Of a stretch of DNA of 9,476 nucleotides, positions 6,906 through 9,476 are shown piece by piece. Positions within the stretch are counted from its first letter, which is position 1, and each line of letters opens with the position of its first letter. Source of the DNA: Spirochaetaceae bacterium (GTDB lineage Bacteria > Spirochaetota > Spirochaetia > UBA9216); the NCBI GenBank assembly GCA_028527945.1, contig JAQQAK010000093.1, positions 1 through 9,476 of the forward strand, given 5' to 3'. A model generated the notes under the pieces. The model ran no database searches. It saw only the letters and a program-made list of their open reading frames with translations, and was not told the origin of the DNA. Both the position numbers and the translations under genes were made by a program.

Positions 6906-6939
6906 TCTCCTCAGTTTTTTTTGCTGAGGAGAGATTTTT
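6906..6939 (+). terminator. Intrinsic terminator after cheW-1
   Basis: TCTCCTCAG (6906-6914) pairs perfectly with CTGAGGAGA (6924-6932) around a T-rich 9-nt loop and is followed by GATTTTT (6933-6939), with another T6 run shortly after. It lies 28 nt past the cheW-1 stop and separates that unit from receptor C. Confidence 0.85.
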
Positions 6940-7024
6940 AGGCGTTTTTTAACTTAAAATTCTATATTTTAATGAGTAAAGTTTTTTTTGTAGACAACGG
7001 AAGATAACCACCATAAACTGTTTA

Positions 7025-7030
7025 TATAAT
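7025..7030 (+). promoter_or_regulatory. Possible -10 box for receptor C
   Basis: A perfect TATAAT lies 43 nt before the receptor C start, after the terminator, where a promoter is needed. No convincing TTGACA-like -35 is found 16-18 nt upstream, so this is tentative. Slightly upstream there is TAAAGTTT (6977-6984) and GAAGATAA (7000-7007), which resemble sigma-28 elements but are spaced 4 nt too widely. Confidence 0.3.
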
Positions 7031-7073
7031 GAAAGTTATATGATTTTTTTATTGCAATTATGGGAGTTTTTTT

Positions 7074-8975
7074 ATGAAGTTAAGGATGAGGTTTATCCTT
7101 CCTCTGAGTTTGCTAGTCGCTTTAGGATTAACAGTTGTGTCTGGAGTTTTAGAGACTAGTGCAAAAAATGAAATTCAGAAATCAGCGATTTTACAAATGG
7201 AACAACTATCTGAGGCTCTGGTAAGAAGTGTTGATAATTATCATGAGACTCTTCTGATAGATGTAAAACAATTTGCAGGAACATCGTCTTTTGTTCGTTT
7301 TTTAAATGGAGGCTCAGAAGACGACAGAATTGCTTCAAATGCTGCAATGAAAAGTTTGAAATCATTTAGAGATGGCTATGAATCTGTTTGTCTTATTGAT
7401 CTTGATGGTAATGTTGTTGCGGCTAGTGATGAGAGTGTAATTAATAATTTTAATGTTTCTGATAGGGATTATTTTCAAAAAGCAGTAAAAGGAGAAATCT
7501 GTATAGGGAATACTGTCTTAAGTAAGCTTACTAACAATCCAATCAATACCGCGGCAAGTCCTGTTAAAGATGGAAACAGAATTATTGGTATTTTTATAGT
7601 AGTTTCAGATCTTACGAGTTTTACGAAAAAGATTATAGATCCTATTTCTATTGGAGAAACTGGAATAGTTTATATGTTTGATAATAATGATAAAATAGTT
7701 GCCCACCCGAACAAGTCTATTGTTTTAACAAAGAATGCGTCTGGAAATGACTTTAGTGACTATATTTTGGAACAGAAGAACGGTACTTATAAATATACAT
7801 ATAATGGCGCGGATAAAACTACTGTTTTTAGATATACAGAAGTTATGGGGTGGTATGTTATTACAACAGCAGAGAATACAGACCTTTTTTCTGGAATCTA
7901 CAAATTATTAAAACTTACTATAGTCATATCTGTAATTGTTCTGGCTGTTATGGTTATAATTATATGGTTTTTAGTAACCAGTGTTGTAAAGCCTATCAAT
8001 ATTATTGTTAAAGAGGCTCAAAGAATTGCGGATGGTCGTTTAAATATAGATGTTGGTAGAAAACTGATAAACAGAAAAGATGAATTAGGTGATCTTGCTT
8101 CAGCTTTTAAGGATATGCTTCAAAAGTTAAGGAGTGTAGTTTCTGATGTTCGAAGCACTTCTGATACTGTATATCAAAGTAGTGAACAGCTTTCTGCTAC
8201 AGCAGAGCAGCTTTCGCAGGGGGCTACAGAACAGGCCGCAACTTCTGAGGAAGTTTCATCCTCTATGGAAGAAATGGGAGCATCAATACAGCAGAACGCT
8301 GAAAACTCTTCTCAAACTGAAAAAATGGCAAGACAGGCGGCAAATGACGCGGAAGAAGGCGGTACAGCGGTTATCGAAACAGTTGAGGCAATGCGAGCTA
8401 TATCAGAGAAAGTCAGGATAATAGATGATATCGCCAGAAATACAAACATCTTATCATTAAATGCCTCAATAGAGGCCGCTCGGGCCGGAGAACATGGTAA
8501 GGGTTTTGCAGTAGTTGCAACAGAGGTTGGCAAGCTTGCCGCAAACAGTCAGAAAGCCGCTCAGGAAATATTCGATCTTGCCAGTTCAAGTGTTGGAAAG
8601 GCGGAACGCGCGGGAGAGCTTATTACCAAAATAGTTGTTGATATTAAGAATACAGCAGATTTGGTTGAAGAAATATCAGCCTCAAGTTCAGAACAAAACT
8701 CTGGTGTTTCTCAGATAAATAACGCTTTAATACAATTAGATCAGGCAGTTCAATCTAATGTTGCCTCAGCAGAAGAGACTTCTTCAATGGCAGAGGAGCT
8801 TTCGAATCAGGCGGAGAATCTTGCTGAAGCTATAGGTTTTTTCAAAATAGATGAAAGCGATGGTGTTTCTGGTCATTATGGCGAAGCATCTGCAGCAGAA
8901 AAACGGGTTGAAAAAAAAGCCCATTTAGGACTTCCTGAAAAACTTACGACAACTGATGAAATGTTTGATGAATAA
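7074..8975 (+). CDS. Methyl-accepting chemotaxis receptor C (dCache-HAMP-MCP signal)
   Basis: The third paralog, 633 residues, starting at the ATG at 7074 with GGGAG (7062-7066) 7 nt upstream. It has TM1 (about 8-28), a periplasmic double Cache domain (about 30-278, with DRDYF 130-134 and SDL 178-180), TM2 (about 279-303), HAMP (about 304-356, with DELGDLASAF 336-345) and a signalling hairpin to about 591. The tip reads IARNTNILSLNASIEAARAG (453-472) and then EHGKGFAVVA, close to the usual chemoreceptor consensus. The linker keeps an LGLP motif, but the protein ends DEMFDE, so the terminal aromatic of the DFEAF pentapeptide of the other two is missing. This receptor may rely on neighbours in the array for methylation. 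It is followed after 21 nt by its own cheW. The tandem TAATAA stop leaves no doubt about the end. The ligand is unknown. Confidence 0.96.
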   Translation: MKLRMRFILPLSLLVALGLTVVSGVLETSAKNEIQKSAILQMEQLSEALVRSVDNYHETLLIDVKQFAGTSSFVRFLNGGSEDDRIASNAAMKSLKSFRDGYESVCLIDLDGNVVAASDESVINNFNVSDRDYFQKAVKGEICIGNTVLSKLTNNPINTAASPVKDGNRIIGIFIVVSDLTSFTKKIIDPISIGETGIVYMFDNNDKIVAHPNKSIVLTKNASGNDFSDYILEQKNGTYKYTYNGADKTTVFRYTEVMGWYVITTAENTDLFSGIYKLLKLTIVISVIVLAVMVIIIWFLVTSVVKPINIIVKEAQRIADGRLNIDVGRKLINRKDELGDLASAFKDMLQKLRSVVSDVRSTSDTVYQSSEQLSATAEQLSQGATEQAATSEEVSSSMEEMGASIQQNAENSSQTEKMARQAANDAEEGGTAVIETVEAMRAISEKVRIIDDIARNTNILSLNASIEAARAGEHGKGFAVVATEVGKLAANSQKAAQEIFDLASSSVGKAERAGELITKIVVDIKNTADLVEEISASSSEQNSGVSQINNALIQLDQAVQSNVASAEETSSMAEELSNQAENLAEAIGFFKIDESDGVSGHYGEASAAEKRVEKKAHLGLPEKLTTTDEMFDE

Positions 8976-8996
8976 TAACTCTTTTTAGGAGATGAA

Positions 8997-9464
8997 ATGA
9001 GTAATGGTATAAAATCTGGCCAATTTTTGACCTTTAAGATAGAGGAAGAGCTTTTTGCTTTGGAGATTTTCAGTGTAAGAGAGATTCTGGAGGTTCCTGA
9101 AATAACGATTGTTCCAGGAATGTCAGATCTAATAAGAGGTATTGTAAATATAAGGGGTTTGGTAATACCTGTTATAGATATAAAAAAGAAGTTTATAGAT
9201 AAGGATACTGAGATAACAAAAGATTCTGTTATAATAGTCATAGAAGTTAAGATTGATGGAGATATCAGTCTGATGGGAATAATGGCAGATGCGGCAGAAA
9301 GTGTAATAAGTCTTACAATCTCAGATATAGAGCAGCCGCCAAAGCTTGGAATGGCAGTAAATAAAAACTACCTAAAAGGAATAGGAAAGACTTCCAAAGG
9401 TTTTGCGCTTTTACTTGATACAGAAACGCTTTTTTCAGAGGAGGAAATTATTATTTCAGTTTAA
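8997..9464 (+). CDS. cheW: CheW chemotaxis coupling protein 2
   Basis: Cytoplasmic CheW-family coupling protein of 155 residues, paralogous to cheW-1 and colinear with it apart from the last few residues. It shows LFALEIFSVREILE (19-32), NIRG (51-54), IPVID (57-61), SLMGIMAD and NKNYLKGIGK, so both beta subdomains are complete. The ATG start has AGGAG (8987-8991) 5 nt upstream, and the 21-nt gap to receptor C indicates one transcript. It differs from cheW-1 mainly on scattered surface positions, for example DLI against KVV at 44-46 and a different C-terminal end (EEIIISV). No terminator is visible in the 12 nt that remain, so more genes of the array may follow. Function as receptor-kinase coupler is firm; exclusive pairing with receptor C is only a guess from position. 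Confidence 0.95.
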   Translation: MSNGIKSGQFLTFKIEEELFALEIFSVREILEVPEITIVPGMSDLIRGIVNIRGLVIPVIDIKKKFIDKDTEITKDSVIIVIEVKIDGDISLMGIMADAAESVISLTISDIEQPPKLGMAVNKNYLKGIGKTSKGFALLLDTETLFSEEEIIISV

Positions 9465-9476
9465 CAGTAGCTATAT

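Noticed and set aside
6977..7007. Sigma-28 promoter for receptor C (TAAAGTTT ... GAAGATAA)
   Set aside because: The -35 is perfect, but the gap is 15 nt instead of about 11 after TAAAGTTT and the -10 has two mismatches.

Overview
The window is low-GC bacterial DNA that looks like chromosome from a motile, chemotactic spirochaete, most likely a Treponema relative. This is an inference. It rests on the AT-rich composition, three dCache-type chemoreceptors with a shared MKL(K/R)MRF start, receptor-cheW pairs, and a flagellar sigma-28-type promoter (TAAA, 14 nt, GCCGATAA) of the kind described for treponemal flagellin genes. There is no rRNA or tRNA gene, CRISPR array, insertion sequence or phage gene.

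Left part, minus strand (1-1891): trxB, a complete low-molecular-weight thioredoxin reductase, is followed 44 nt downstream by an unrecognised protein gene that runs off the left edge. The downstream gene has its own sigma-28-like promoter overlapping the trxB stop codon, so it may belong to the motility regulon rather than simply to a trxB operon. The 384-nt divergent spacer (1892-2275) holds a candidate trxB promoter, a perfect 13-bp inverted repeat, a terminator-like hairpin in plus orientation and a good sigma-70-type promoter for the first receptor.

Right part, plus strand (2276-9464): three paralogous membrane chemoreceptors are arranged as mcp-A, then mcp-B + cheW-1, then mcp-C + cheW-2. 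Each receptor has TM1, a periplasmic double Cache domain, TM2, HAMP and a cytoplasmic signalling hairpin. The first 320 or so residues of all three line up without gaps. The Cache domains have diverged (about half identical in the stretch counted) while the hairpins are almost the same. An intrinsic terminator closes the mcp-B/cheW-1 unit. The window ends 12 nt after cheW-2, so the array may continue.

How it may work together: the receptors sense ligands outside the inner membrane and CheW couples them to a CheA kinase encoded elsewhere; no cheA, cheY, cheR or cheB is present here. mcp-A and mcp-B end in DFEAF, which fits the xPhi-xx-Phi docking pentapeptide for CheR/CheB, while mcp-C has lost the terminal aromatic. 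mcp-A, the receptor without its own cheW, carries two unusual substitutions at the hairpin tip. The cluster therefore looks like an expanded set of receptor-CheW modules that differ in adaptation and coupling. No wholly new kind of system is evident.
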